Source of the DNA: Oscillospiraceae bacterium
GTDB taxonomy: Bacteria; Bacillota; Clostridia; Oscillospirales; Oscillospiraceae
Assembly: GCA_017397835.1 (NCBI GenBank)
Contig: JAFQHV010000007.1
Location: 73,962 to 116,465 of the forward strand
Direction of reading: 5' to 3'
DNA length: 42,504 nucleotides
Shown: one piece after another, positions 1 through 7,175 of the stretch
Layout of the letters: every line of letters starts with the position of its first letter
Position numbering within the stretch: the first letter of the stretch is position 1
The notes under the pieces: model-generated
The model's database searches: none
What the model was told of the DNA's origin: nothing
Seen by the model: only the letters and a program-made list of their open reading frames with translations
Made by a program: the position numbers and the translations under genes

Positions 1-567
1 ATTTTGGCGCAAGGCGGCAGCGCCGAGGCGGAAGAGCTGCTGGTTGCTCGCTGCACCCGTTTGGTGCGTGTCTGTGCGCGGCCTTTGTTTTTGGCCGGCG
101 GCGACAGCGAGGATCTGCTGCAGGAAGGCATGTTTGGCGTGCTTGCCGCCATTCGCGGGTTTGACCCGGTGCGTCAGGTGCAGTTTCGCACCTATGCCGA
201 GGTTTGCATCCGCACTAAGCTGGTTTCCGCCGTGCGGAAAGCCGCCAGCGGTAAGCACACTCCGCTGAATGACTCCGTTTCGTTGGAACACACTCAGTTC
301 GATAAGGGTGGTTTACCTGCCGGCGGCGGGCCCGACCCCGAGTCGACCCTGATCAACAGGGAAGAGTGGTCTGAGCGGTTAACCGCTTTGAAGGATTGTT
401 TGACCGGTTTTGAAGCGACTGTGCTGCAACTGTATTTGGGCGGCTATTCATATAGCGAGATCGCACAGCAGACCGGCAGACAGACCAAGGCGGTGGACAA
501 TGCGGTCCAGCGTATCCGGCGCAAGGTTGCGCGCCAACTTACTTCCGGCGACATCAGCAAAGGCTGA
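1..567 (+). CDS. sigH: RNA polymerase sigma factor SigH (Spo0H), 5'-truncated by window edge
   Basis: Sigma-70-family factor that in endospore formers drives early stationary-phase and sporulation transcription. Seen: an open frame from base 1 (I-L-A-Q-G-G...) with no stop and no start preceded by a ribosome site, so the true start lies upstream. Region 2 is recognisable in DSEDLLQEGMFGVLAAIRGF followed by FRTYAEVCIRTKLVSAVRKA. Region 4 with its helix-turn-helix is YLGGYSYSEIAQQTGRQTKA ahead of the terminal VDNAVQRIRRKVARQL. The piece around KHTPLNDSVSLE matches the SigH-type linker rather than SigA, SigE or ECF factors. About 188 residues are present, so only roughly 20-30 residues should be missing against the family's usual size. 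No terminator follows; a separate zinc-ribbon gene starts 75 bases downstream. Confidence 0.85.
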   Translation: MLAQGGSAEAEELLVARCTRLVRVCARPLFLAGGDSEDLLQEGMFGVLAAIRGFDPVRQVQFRTYAEVCIRTKLVSAVRKAASGKHTPLNDSVSLEHTQFDKGGLPAGGGPDPESTLINREEWSERLTALKDCLTGFEATVLQLYLGGYSYSEIAQQTGRQTKAVDNAVQRIRRKVARQLTSGDISKG

Positions 568-642
568 TCGCAAATATCATTCTGACCCAGCAAATTCGGT
601 TAAATTCCGGGCCTGGGCACAAGTCAAAGAGAGGGAAAACAC

Positions 643-921
643 ATGTACGAAGACAAGACTCTGGTATGCAAGGAATGTGGTGCTGAGTTCGTGTTCACCG
701 CCGGTGAGCAGGAGTTCTACGCTGAGAGAGGTTTCCAGAACGAGCCTCAGCGCTGCAAGGCTTGCCGCGACGCTCGCAAGAACGCTGCCCGCGGTCCCCG
801 CGAGTATTTCACCGCCGTTTGCGCCGCTTGCGGTGGCGAGGCTAAGGTTCCCTTCGAGCCCAAGTCCGATCGTCCTGTTTACTGCAGCGACTGCTTCGCC
901 AAGATGCGCGAGGAGGCCTAA
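643..921 (+). CDS. Small zinc-ribbon protein (zf-trcl type, two CxxC pairs per half)
   Basis: A 92-residue protein of the probable zinc-binding family common in Clostridia; its function is not established. Seen: four Cys pairs (CKECG, CKACR, CAACG, CSDCF) that could bind two zinc ions, a basic stretch ARKNAARGPRE in the middle, and no signal peptide or membrane segment, so it should be cytoplasmic. Codons are strongly biased (CGC, AAG, GAG), as in the highly expressed genes of this window such as fba, which suggests abundant expression. ATG 643 is preceded by GAGAGGGAAAAC. It is followed at once by a strong intrinsic terminator, so it is probably monocistronic or the last gene after sigH. A nucleic-acid-binding role is possible but only a guess. 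Confidence 0.8.
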   Translation: MYEDKTLVCKECGAEFVFTAGEQEFYAERGFQNEPQRCKACRDARKNAARGPREYFTAVCAACGGEAKVPFEPKSDRPVYCSDCFAKMREEA

Positions 922-932
922 TCAGCCAACCG

Positions 933-965
933 GAAAGCACGCCGTTTCGGCGTGCTTTCTTTTTT
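933..965 (+). terminator. Intrinsic terminator after the zinc-ribbon gene
   Basis: A perfect 12-bp stem (GAAAGCACGCCG at 933-944, complement at 948-959) with a TTT loop runs straight into six T residues. Confidence 0.9.
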
Positions 966-983
966 CCAATTTGCAAATTCCCA

Positions 984-1012
984 TTGAAAAAAGTCGGAAG
1001 ATAGGATATACT
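984..1012 (+). promoter_or_regulatory. Sigma-A promoter for the DUF1858 gene
   Basis: TTGAAA at 984-989 and TATACT at 1007-1012 are separated by 17 bp, placing transcription start about 25 bases ahead of the ATG at 1044. Confidence 0.75.
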
Positions 1013-1043
1013 ATTGCCATCTTATCAAATGGAGGAATTTATT

Positions 1044-1247
1044 ATGACTATCACCAAAGATACCATCATCGGCGAGATCCTGGACATCGCCCCCCAGACC
1101 GCTCCCGTGTTCCTGTCCATCGGTATGCACTGTCTGGGTTGCCCTGCTTCCCGCGGCGAGACTGTGGAGCAGGCCTGTGCTGTTCACGGCGTGGATGTCG
1201 AGGCTCTGCTGGCTAAGGTCAACGAAGTCATCGCAGCCGGTAACTGA
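1044..1247 (+). CDS. DUF1858 domain protein (hybrid-cluster-associated disulfide domain)
   Basis: A 67-residue stand-alone DUF1858 domain, the small helical fold often found next to or fused with redox and hybrid-cluster proteins. Seen: the family signature GMHCLGCPASRGETVEQAC with a CxxC pair in a position suited to a redox disulfide or metal site, a helical N-terminal half (DTIIGEILDIAPQTAPVFLS), and no membrane segment. The start is ATG 1044 because GGAGG at 1031-1035 sits eight bases ahead of it and the sigma-A promoter at 984-1012 directly precedes it; an in-frame start at 1014 would fall at the expected transcription start. It has its own promoter and terminator, so it is a single-gene unit. 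The redox partner cannot be told from this window. Confidence 0.85.
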   Translation: MTITKDTIIGEILDIAPQTAPVFLSIGMHCLGCPASRGETVEQACAVHGVDVEALLAKVNEVIAAGN

Positions 1248-1256
1248 GGTTAAAAT

Positions 1257-1292
1257 ACAGGCGGTCAAACCCATGGCCGCCTGTGTTTTTTT
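1257..1292 (+). terminator. Intrinsic terminator after the DUF1858 gene
   Basis: The 8-bp stem ACAGGCGG (1257-1264) pairs with CCGCCTGT (1277-1284) and is followed by a run of seven T residues. The ribosome site of trmK begins six bases later. Confidence 0.85.
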
Positions 1293-1313
1293 GCCGAAAG
1301 GAGGTGGCGCAGC

Positions 1314-2027
1314 TTGAAAGAATTTGAATTGACCCCGCGGCTGCAGGCGGTGGCCGGTTTGGTGCCGCCCGGCGCCGCGCTGGCTGACGTCGGCACCGAC
1401 CACGCCTATCTGCCTGCGTGGCTGTTGGGCAGGGGACTGGTGCGCCGCGCCATCGCAGCAGATATCAACAAGGGACCGCTGGATCGGGCCAGGCTGACCG
1501 CGCAGCAGTACGGCTGTACGGACCAAATGGAATTCCGCCTGTGCGACGGTCTTGCGGGTATCGCTCCGGACGAGGTGGACACCATCGTGATCGCCGGTAT
1601 GGGCGGCGAGACGATCGCCGCGATCCTGCAGGCGGCTGCGTGGGTCCGCGACGGACGGTATACCCTGATTTTGCAGCCTATGAGCGCGCAGCCCGACCTG
1701 CGCAGCTGGCTGTGGCGCAACGGATTTTCTATCAAAAAAGAAGAGATCATCTGTGAGGGAGATAAGCTTTACAACATCCTTGTAGCAAGCTATGGAGAGG
1801 CTGCGCGGCTGTCTGTGGGCGAGGAATGGGCCGGCCGGCAGAGTCGGGAAATGGATCAACCCTTGCGAGGCGAGTATCTGGCCCGGCTGCTGGCCAAACT
1901 AGACCGTGCCATGGCCGGTATTTCCCGGGGAAAGTCCGGTACACAGGACCCGAGGCTTGAGACGCTCCGGCAGGCACAAACGGAATTGATCGTGATGAAA
2001 AAGGAGTGGGACGAATGGCAACGGTGA
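1314..2027 (+). CDS. trmK: tRNA (adenine(22)-N(1))-methyltransferase TrmK
   Basis: SAM-dependent methyltransferase that forms m1A22 in tRNA. Seen: a class I Rossmann fold with motif I DVGTDHAYLPAWLL (residues about 25-38), the acidic cofactor-loop region AAADINKGPLDRA, the GMGGETI motif around residues 95-101 typical of the TrmK/YqfN family, and a C-terminal helical tail (about residues 160-237) as in YqfN. The total of 237 residues is normal for the family. The start is TTG 1314, with AAAGGAGGTGG eight bases before it; no ATG lies nearby. The 3' end overlaps nif3 by 13 bases, the classic trmK-nif3 pair of Firmicutes, so the two are co-translated. Confidence 0.92.
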   Translation: MKEFELTPRLQAVAGLVPPGAALADVGTDHAYLPAWLLGRGLVRRAIAADINKGPLDRARLTAQQYGCTDQMEFRLCDGLAGIAPDEVDTIVIAGMGGETIAAILQAAAWVRDGRYTLILQPMSAQPDLRSWLWRNGFSIKKEEIICEGDKLYNILVASYGEAARLSVGEEWAGRQSREMDQPLRGEYLARLLAKLDRAMAGISRGKSGTQDPRLETLRQAQTELIVMKKEWDEWQR

Positions 2028-2815
2028 AGGAAATCTATACGGCGCTGGACAATTTTGCGCCGTTTGAAACGCAGATGGAGTTTGACAACGCCGGTTTTCT
2101 GGTTGGCAGAGGGGACAGGGAAGTGTCTCGAGTACTGGTTTCCTTGGACATCACCGATGCCGTCATTGAAGAAGCCGGACAGATGGGCGCCCAATTGATC
2201 GTGGCCCACCATCCGCTGGTATTTGACCCCGTTCGTTCCATCACCGACGAGAGTTTGACCGGAAACAAGCTGCTGCAGCTTGCGGAAAATGGTATTGCCG
2301 CCATTTGTGCGCACACCAATCTGGATGCCTGCGAGAGCGGCGTCAATGAGCTGCTGGCCCGCACCTTGGGACTTTGTCAGTTGGAGCAGCTGCACTGCGA
2401 CGGCGAGGACCGCTTTGGCCGGCCCTACGGCATTGGACGAGTTGGAATGCTTAGAACAAAGGACGTTGTAAAGGTAAAGGACTTTGCGGAAGAAGTAAAG
2501 GGAAAATTGTGCGCCGCCGGAGTTCGGTACGTGGATGCGGGGAAGAACGTCTGCCGCGTGGCGGTTGGTGGAGGCTCCTGCGGCAGTATGTTGGCTGATG
2601 CCGTTGCCGCCGGCTGTGATACTTTTGTGACCGCCGATGTGAAGTACAACGTCTTTTTGGATGCTGCCGAGCTGGGCATCAATCTGCTGGATGCGGGGCA
2701 CTTTGCTACGGAGGATGTGGTGTGTCAGCCGCTTTGCGATTTGCTGACGGCGCAATTCCCCGGCGTGACGGTGCAAAAGTCCGCCGTTCATCGCGAAGTC
2801 TATTCCTGCGTATAA
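2015..2815 (+). CDS. Nif3-like dinuclear metal centre protein (YqfO family)
   Basis: Member of the Nif3/DUF34 family, a hexameric cytoplasmic protein with a two-metal site; often labelled GTP cyclohydrolase 1 type 2, but its physiological reaction is unsettled. Seen: metal ligands in IVAHHPLVF (two His), AAICAHTNLDA (His, Asp) and the C-terminal DAGHFATEDV (His, Glu). At 266 residues it is the short form without the PII-like insert of B. subtilis YqfO. ATG 2015 is chosen because AAGGAG (2001-2006) is nine bases ahead; the in-frame GTG at 2006 would lie inside that ribosome site. It overlaps trmK, and no terminator follows, though yebC has its own promoter. Confidence 0.9.
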   Translation: MATVKEIYTALDNFAPFETQMEFDNAGFLVGRGDREVSRVLVSLDITDAVIEEAGQMGAQLIVAHHPLVFDPVRSITDESLTGNKLLQLAENGIAAICAHTNLDACESGVNELLARTLGLCQLEQLHCDGEDRFGRPYGIGRVGMLRTKDVVKVKDFAEEVKGKLCAAGVRYVDAGKNVCRVAVGGGSCGSMLADAVAAGCDTFVTADVKYNVFLDAAELGINLLDAGHFATEDVVCQPLCDLLTAQFPGVTVQKSAVHREVYSCV

Positions 2816-2830
2816 AAGACGGCAAAACAG

Positions 2831-2859
2831 TTGCATTATCTATCGTAATGTGGTATACT
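2831..2859 (+). promoter_or_regulatory. Sigma-A promoter for yebC
   Basis: TTGCAT (2831-2836), 17 bp, TATACT (2854-2859), ending 40 bases before the yebC ATG. Confidence 0.75.
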
Positions 2860-2899
2860 ACTACCGCTTTTGACCAAGAAAACAGAAGGGAAGATACTT

Positions 2900-3625
2900 A
2901 TGTCCGGACATTCCAAGTGGCACAATATTCAGAAAACCAAGGGCGCGGCCGATGCCAAGCGCTCTCAGATCTTCACCAAGATCGCCCGTGAGATGATCGT
3001 GGCGGTCAAGACCGGCGGCAGCGGCGATCCTGCCAATAACTCCCGCCTGGCCACCGTCATTGCCAAGGCCAAGGCGGCCAATATGCCCAACGACAACATT
3101 AAGCGCACCATCGATAAGGCTCTGGGCGCCGGAAACACCGACAGCTTCGAGAACGTGGTGTACGAGGGCTACGGTCCCAACGGCGTTGCCGTTATTGTGG
3201 AGGCGCTGACCGACAACCGCAACCGCACCGCTCCCGAAGTGCGCCACCTGCTGGACAAGTACGGCAAGGGCCTGGGCGCCACCGGCTGTGTGTCCTGGTC
3301 CTTTGACCGCAAGGGCGTCATCGTCATCGAGGCCGAAGATTTGGACGAGGATACCATGATGATGGACGCGCTGGAGGCCGGCGCCGACGATATGCAGGCC
3401 GACGAGGAAGTCTTTGAGGTCTACACTGACCCTGATGCCTTCAACGACGTGGTCGCCGCACTGGAGGGCAAGGGTTACACCTTCCTGGAGGCCGGTGTGC
3501 AGATGGTTCCCCAGAACTACGTCACTCTAACCGACGAGAACGACATCAAGAACATGGAAAAGCTCATTGACTTCCTGGAGGAGAACGACGACGTACAGAA
3601 CGTCTACCACAACTGGGAGCAGTAA
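2900..3625 (+). CDS. yebC: YebC/PmpR-family protein
   Basis: Conserved cytoplasmic protein of the YebC/PmpR/TACO1 family, described as a DNA-binding regulator and, in more recent work, as a factor easing ribosome stalling at proline stretches. Seen: the invariant N-terminus MSGHSKWHNIQKTKGAADAK, then AREMIVAVKTGGSGDPANNS and NMPNDNIKRTIDKALG, and a family-length 241 residues. The start is ATG 2900 because the family signature begins there and GAAGGGA lies just ahead; the upstream in-frame codons overlap the promoter spacing to the start. Codon bias is strong, indicating high expression. A short hairpin over the stop codon and a better terminator at 3686 close the unit. Confidence 0.95.
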   Translation: MSGHSKWHNIQKTKGAADAKRSQIFTKIAREMIVAVKTGGSGDPANNSRLATVIAKAKAANMPNDNIKRTIDKALGAGNTDSFENVVYEGYGPNGVAVIVEALTDNRNRTAPEVRHLLDKYGKGLGATGCVSWSFDRKGVIVIEAEDLDEDTMMMDALEAGADDMQADEEVFEVYTDPDAFNDVVAALEGKGYTFLEAGVQMVPQNYVTLTDENDIKNMEKLIDFLEENDDVQNVYHNWEQ

Positions 3626-3685
3626 TGGCGCATCCTGCGCGCGTTACGGTTTTTAGAAGTATTGCAGAATAACCAACAGAATCAT

Positions 3686-3724
3686 AAGACCGAAGTGGCG
3701 CAATCCGCCGCTTCGGTCTTTTTG
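3686..3724 (+). terminator. Intrinsic terminator after yebC
   Basis: AAGACCGAAG (3686-3695) pairs with CTTCGGTCTT (3711-3720) and runs into further T residues. GGCG/CGCC inside the loop can extend the stem. Confidence 0.8.
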
Positions 3725-3727
3725 TTT

Positions 3728-3756
3728 GTGTCTTGGTGTGCGATCTCACATATACT
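3728..3756 (+). promoter_or_regulatory. Possible sigma-E promoter for spoVM
   Basis: CATATACT at 3749-3756 matches seven of eight positions of the sigma-E -10 consensus CATACANT. The -35 region at the expected 14-bp distance (GTGTCTT) is a poor match, so this rests on the -10 element and on spoVM being a sigma-E gene in Bacillus. Confidence 0.35.
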
Positions 3757-3802
3757 GTACTAGACCGTAAGTTACGGCAAACCAAGTTAGGAGGCGGGAT
3801 AC

Positions 3803-3874
3803 ATGGAAATTGTGGTTGTAAAGGCACCAAAGTTCCTGCGGGGATTGCTTGTCAAACTTTTTGGCATGCGCTGA
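3803..3874 (+). CDS. spoVM: SpoVM, 23-residue spore morphogenetic peptide
   Basis: Very short gene (23 codons plus stop). SpoVM is an amphipathic helix that marks the convex forespore membrane and recruits SpoIVA, the base of the spore coat. Seen: the peptide MEIVVVKAPKFLRGLLVKLF followed by GMR. It aligns with the Bacillus peptide (26 residues) through the K-x-PKFL-x-G core, with Pro9 and the hydrophobic/basic pattern of the membrane-lying helix kept. ATG 3803 has an excellent ribosome site, TTAGGAGGCGGG, seven bases ahead. The next two genes encode a SipL-like protein and SpoIVA, its known partners, which strongly supports the call despite the tiny size. It ends a few residues earlier than the Bacillus peptide. 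Confidence 0.88.
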   Translation: MEIVVVKAPKFLRGLLVKLFGMR

Positions 3875-3941
3875 CATAGCTTGCCTGCACCTTGCATATA
3901 GTTGGGCAAGACCCAATGTAATTGCAAGGAGAGGATTCACT

Positions 3942-5453
3942 ATGGAACTGGAACTGAATTGGGAGCAATTAAAACACTACGAATTGGTACTGGACACCCG
4001 GGTGTGTCAGGAAGAAACGCAAGAGACGATCGTTCCCGATGCTCTGCCCGATATTCTGCGGATCGTTGAGGCAGGGGGACAGCTGTGTGTAAGCGAAAAG
4101 AGCGTAAGGGAAGGAGCTATGCTCACCAGCGGTGTGATAAACGGGTGGACGCTTTACGAACCGGAATCCGGGGGAGCGCTCTGCAAGGTAGACTTTCACA
4201 TCCCTTTTACGGTGCGGACCGATGCACCGGGTGTATCTGCAAACGGATGCTGCGTTGTGCGGCCGGTGCTGCGTAAGGTCGATGCGCGTACATTGAACCC
4301 AAGAAAAATTTTGGTTCGGGCGGATATCGGCGTGGAAGGCTGCGTGTACGAGCCGCGGGAGCTTTCCGTATGCTGCGGTATGAACGACCCCGCCGAAACG
4401 CAGGTGCAGCAGATGTCAATCGAGCAACAGGCTTATCTGACTACGGCAGTGAAGGAAAAAGCATTTTCAATCTATGAAGAGGTACACGCACCTGCCGGGC
4501 TGGATGCGTCGAGCGAACTGCTGTGTGTGCGGGCAGATGCATGGTGTACAGAGGCGCGCCTGATCGGGAACAAACTGGTCATCAAGGGCGAGGCAGGTAT
4601 TCGGGTAAGATACCTCACCGACGGACAGTTGGGTTCCGCCCGTATCCCGATCGGCTTTTCGCAAATTATGGAGGTTGAGGGAGCAGGGGAGCAGGCCGAC
4701 TGCAGGATCGATCTCTTTGTGACGGATGTTTCGTGTGTACGGGCGGGCGAGGATGGACGTACGTTGAATATTTCGCTCGATCTGACGGGGCAGGCTGTTG
4801 TTTCGGATCGGTTTTCGCTGACGGTTCTGCAGGATGCGTACAGCACCTGTGGTGAGATGTCTGTAGACGTGCAGAGACACCTGGTTCCGGATTTGCTGGA
4901 ACGATACGCAAAACCGCAAAATATGCGTGAACTGATCGAGACCGAAATTCAGGCCAAGAGCGTGGTGGATGCAGCGGTTCGTGTGTGTGGAATTTCCGCT
5001 TCGGGTGACTGCGTGGAGATGCAGCTGCAGACCGATATTCTGTATCTGGATGAGCATGAGAATCTGTGTGCGGTGAGCCGCGCGATTCCGGTTACCGAGC
5101 AGCTTGCGGTTCCGGACAACGGTCACTGTGACACGTTCTGCTTCTGCCCGGGCGAAGCGTTTGCGTCGGTAACGGCCGGTGGATTAGAGCTTCGCTTCAC
5201 ACTTGAAATGCGCGGGATCCTTACCCGGCTTCAACCGGTGGTCACAGTGAAAAAAGCACTTTGGAGTGAACGTGATCGGGATGAGTGTGTGAAACGACCG
5301 TCTGTGGTTATGCGCGCAGTTATGCCGGGCGAGAGTCTGTGGGACGTTGCAAAGGCTTACGGGACTACGATGCAGCGCATATGTCAGGCAAACGAACTGG
5401 ATTGTGACGCGCTGCCGACCGGAAAGCTGCTGCTGATTCCTGCGGGAAAATAA
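3942..5453 (+). CDS. sipL: SipL-like spore coat morphogenetic protein (DUF3794 repeats plus C-terminal LysM)
   Basis: 503-residue protein resembling C. difficile SipL, which binds SpoIVA and is needed for the spore coat to adhere to the forespore. Seen: repeated DUF3794 (SPOCS-like) segments, e.g. around residues 30-130 (VPDALPDILRIVEAGGQLCV), 170-280 and 330-430 (ILYLDEHENLCAVSRAIPVT), followed by a LysM domain at about residues 457-502 (PGESLWDVAKAYGTTMQRIC). No signal peptide or membrane segment, so it acts in the mother-cell cytosol on the forespore surface. The start is ATG 3942, with AAGGAGAGG ahead of it; upstream in-frame codons overlap spoVM. It lies between spoVM and spoIVA. The exact name rests on architecture and context; other DUF3794-LysM proteins exist. 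Confidence 0.8.
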   Translation: MELELNWEQLKHYELVLDTRVCQEETQETIVPDALPDILRIVEAGGQLCVSEKSVREGAMLTSGVINGWTLYEPESGGALCKVDFHIPFTVRTDAPGVSANGCCVVRPVLRKVDARTLNPRKILVRADIGVEGCVYEPRELSVCCGMNDPAETQVQQMSIEQQAYLTTAVKEKAFSIYEEVHAPAGLDASSELLCVRADAWCTEARLIGNKLVIKGEAGIRVRYLTDGQLGSARIPIGFSQIMEVEGAGEQADCRIDLFVTDVSCVRAGEDGRTLNISLDLTGQAVVSDRFSLTVLQDAYSTCGEMSVDVQRHLVPDLLERYAKPQNMRELIETEIQAKSVVDAAVRVCGISASGDCVEMQLQTDILYLDEHENLCAVSRAIPVTEQLAVPDNGHCDTFCFCPGEAFASVTAGGLELRFTLEMRGILTRLQPVVTVKKALWSERDRDECVKRPSVVMRAVMPGESLWDVAKAYGTTMQRICQANELDCDALPTGKLLLIPAGK

Positions 5454-5454
5454 A

Positions 5455-5486
5455 GACAAGGGACCGTCTTTTGACGGTCCTTTGTC
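5455..5486 (+). terminator. Stable hairpin between sipL-like gene and spoIVA
   Basis: A 14-bp stem with one G-U pair (GACAAGGGACCGTC at 5455-5468, GACGGTCCTTTGTC at 5473-5486) starts three bases after the sipL stop. It has no T tract, so it may be a weak terminator or an mRNA-stability element. Its last two bases overlap the sigma-E -35 element of spoIVA. Confidence 0.5.
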
Positions 5487-5513
5487 ATATTCAACAGCTT
5501 ATCCCCATAGAAT
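5485..5513 (+). promoter_or_regulatory. Sigma-E promoter of spoIVA
   Basis: TCATATT (5485-5491) is a full match to the sigma-E -35 consensus KMATATT, followed after exactly 14 bp by CATAGAAT (5506-5513), seven of eight matches to CATACANT. It is 41 bases upstream of the spoIVA GTG. spoIVA is a sigma-E gene in Bacillus and Clostridium, which agrees. Confidence 0.78.
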
Positions 5514-5554
5514 GTACAAGAAACAGCGGCTCACGGGCCGGAGGAGGAATTCAA

Positions 5555-7033
5555 GTGGAAGATCGAAAAATCTACGAGGACATCGCGCTTCGGACCGAGG
5601 GCGACATCTACATCGGCGTGGTTGGTCCGGTTCGGACCGGAAAGTCCACCTTTATCAAGCGGTTTATGGAAACGTTGGTTATTCCGAATATCGAGAATGT
5701 TTACCGCCGTGAGCGTGCGCGGGATGAATTGCCTCAGAGCGGATCCGGTCGTATGATCATGACGGCCGAACCGAAATTTGTACCGGAAGAAGCGGTGGAA
5801 ATCACGATGGATGGCGGGGCTGCCCTGCAGGTACGTATGATCGATTGCGTGGGGTACATGGTAGACAGCGCGATCGGTCAACTGGAAGGGGAAAACCCGC
5901 GCATGGTCATGACACCGTGGTTTGAGCATGAGATCCCGATGACCGAGGCAGCGGAGCTCGGTACGAGAAAAGTAATTGCGGAACACTCGACCATCGGTAT
6001 CGTCGTTACAACGGACGGAACCATTACGGATATCCCGCGAGAGGAATATCTCGAAGCGGAGGAGCGCGTGATCGGGGAGCTGAAAGCGTTGGGAAAGCCG
6101 TTTGTTGTGGTCCTCAACTCCGCTCAGCCACAGTCCCAGCAGACGCAAAAAATCTGTGCTGATATTTCGGCGCGATATGACGTTGCCTGCAAAGCGGTCA
6201 ACTGTCTGGAACTGGAACGCGATACCATCACGGAAATCATCGCTGATGTTCTGTATGAATTTCCGATCAAGGAACTGGATCTGTTCCTGCCGCCGTGGGT
6301 AGATGCCTTGGAGTCGGAGCATCCGATCAAAAGCGAACTCTACGCCGCTATCCGTGACAGCGCGCAGGAACTGTGCCGTATCCGTGACGTGCACAGCGTT
6401 GCCAAACAAATGGGAACCTGTCAGCAGGTGAGTGAAGCGCGTATTAATTTGGTGGAATTGGGCACCGGGAAAGCCGAGGTTTCGTTGGACTTGCCGCGGG
6501 GGCTGTTTTATCAGACTCTATCCAAACAATCCGGATTTGACGTCCGCGATGATGGCGATCTGATGAAGCTGCTGACCGACCTGTCAAAAATCAAAACGGA
6601 GTATGACCGGGTAGCCGTCGCCCTGCGGGAAGTGGAGGAAACCGGGTATGGCATTGTAGTCCCTTCTCCGGACTCCATGGTGCTGGAAGAGCCGGAAATC
6701 GTCCGGCAGGGAGGTCGATATGGGGTTCGCCTGCGCGCCAGCGCGCCGTCCATTCACATGATCCGTGCCGATATCCAGACGGAGGTCGCTCCTATTGTAG
6801 GAACCGAAAAACAGAGTGAGGAAATGATCGGCTATCTCTTGCGGGAGTTTGAAGGGGATACGGGTAAAATCTGGCAATCCAACATTTTCGGAAAGTCTTT
6901 TTACGAGTTGGTGGGGGAGGATCTGAATACGAAATTGAAACGTATGCCGGAGGATGCGAGAAACAAGCTGAGGGAGACGCTGCAGCGTATTATCAACGAG
7001 GGTTCCGGAGGACTGATCTGCATCATCCTGTAA
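5555..7033 (+). CDS. spoIVA: Stage IV sporulation protein A, coat-basement ATPase
   Basis: Cytoskeletal ATPase that polymerises on the mother-cell side of the outer forespore membrane as the base layer of the spore coat; SpoVM and SipL are its partners. Seen: P-loop GVVGPVRTGKST with the Walker lysine at residue 30, the same position as in B. subtilis; the switch/Walker B-like stretch VRMIDCVGYMVDSAIGQLEG; the conserved PWFEHEIPMTEAAELGT; a middle helical domain; and the C-terminal SGGLICIIL that contacts SpoVM. With the GTG at 5555 (GGAGGAGG eight bases ahead) the protein has 492 residues, the length of the B. subtilis protein. It is preceded by its own sigma-E promoter and followed by a terminator. 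Confidence 0.97.
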   Translation: MEDRKIYEDIALRTEGDIYIGVVGPVRTGKSTFIKRFMETLVIPNIENVYRRERARDELPQSGSGRMIMTAEPKFVPEEAVEITMDGGAALQVRMIDCVGYMVDSAIGQLEGENPRMVMTPWFEHEIPMTEAAELGTRKVIAEHSTIGIVVTTDGTITDIPREEYLEAEERVIGELKALGKPFVVVLNSAQPQSQQTQKICADISARYDVACKAVNCLELERDTITEIIADVLYEFPIKELDLFLPPWVDALESEHPIKSELYAAIRDSAQELCRIRDVHSVAKQMGTCQQVSEARINLVELGTGKAEVSLDLPRGLFYQTLSKQSGFDVRDDGDLMKLLTDLSKIKTEYDRVAVALREVEETGYGIVVPSPDSMVLEEPEIVRQGGRYGVRLRASAPSIHMIRADIQTEVAPIVGTEKQSEEMIGYLLREFEGDTGKIWQSNIFGKSFYELVGEDLNTKLKRMPEDARNKLRETLQRIINEGSGGLICIIL

Positions 7034-7068
7034 AAAACGAGCGCCGATCATTCGGCGCTCGTTTTTTT
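7032..7068 (+). terminator. Intrinsic terminator after spoIVA
   Basis: ACGAGCGCCGA (7037-7047) pairs with TCGGCGCTCGT (7052-7062), flanked by six A residues before and seven T residues after, so it could also act in reverse. Confidence 0.9.
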
Positions 7069-7078
7069 CGCATCAAAA

Positions 7079-7133
7079 CAAGTTGCAATTTCATTAAAAA
7101 TAACTTGCAAAATCAGTCACGGTGCTTTAGAAT
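7079..7133 (+). promoter_or_regulatory. Sigma-A promoter of the aminotransferase gene with overlapping dyad
   Basis: TTGCAA (7105-7110), 17 bp, TAGAAT (7128-7133). The inverted repeat CAAGTT (7079-7084)/AACTTG (7102-7107) overlaps the -35 element and could be a protein-binding site; that part is only inference. Confidence 0.6.
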
Positions 7134-7175
7134 ACAGATGTTGCCCGAAAACATTACTCGACGGAGGACAAGACA

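Noticed and set aside
410-1216. Long plus-strand frame across the sigH end, the zinc-ribbon gene and the DUF1858 gene
   Set aside because: It overlaps three well-supported genes in another frame and crosses a strong terminator.
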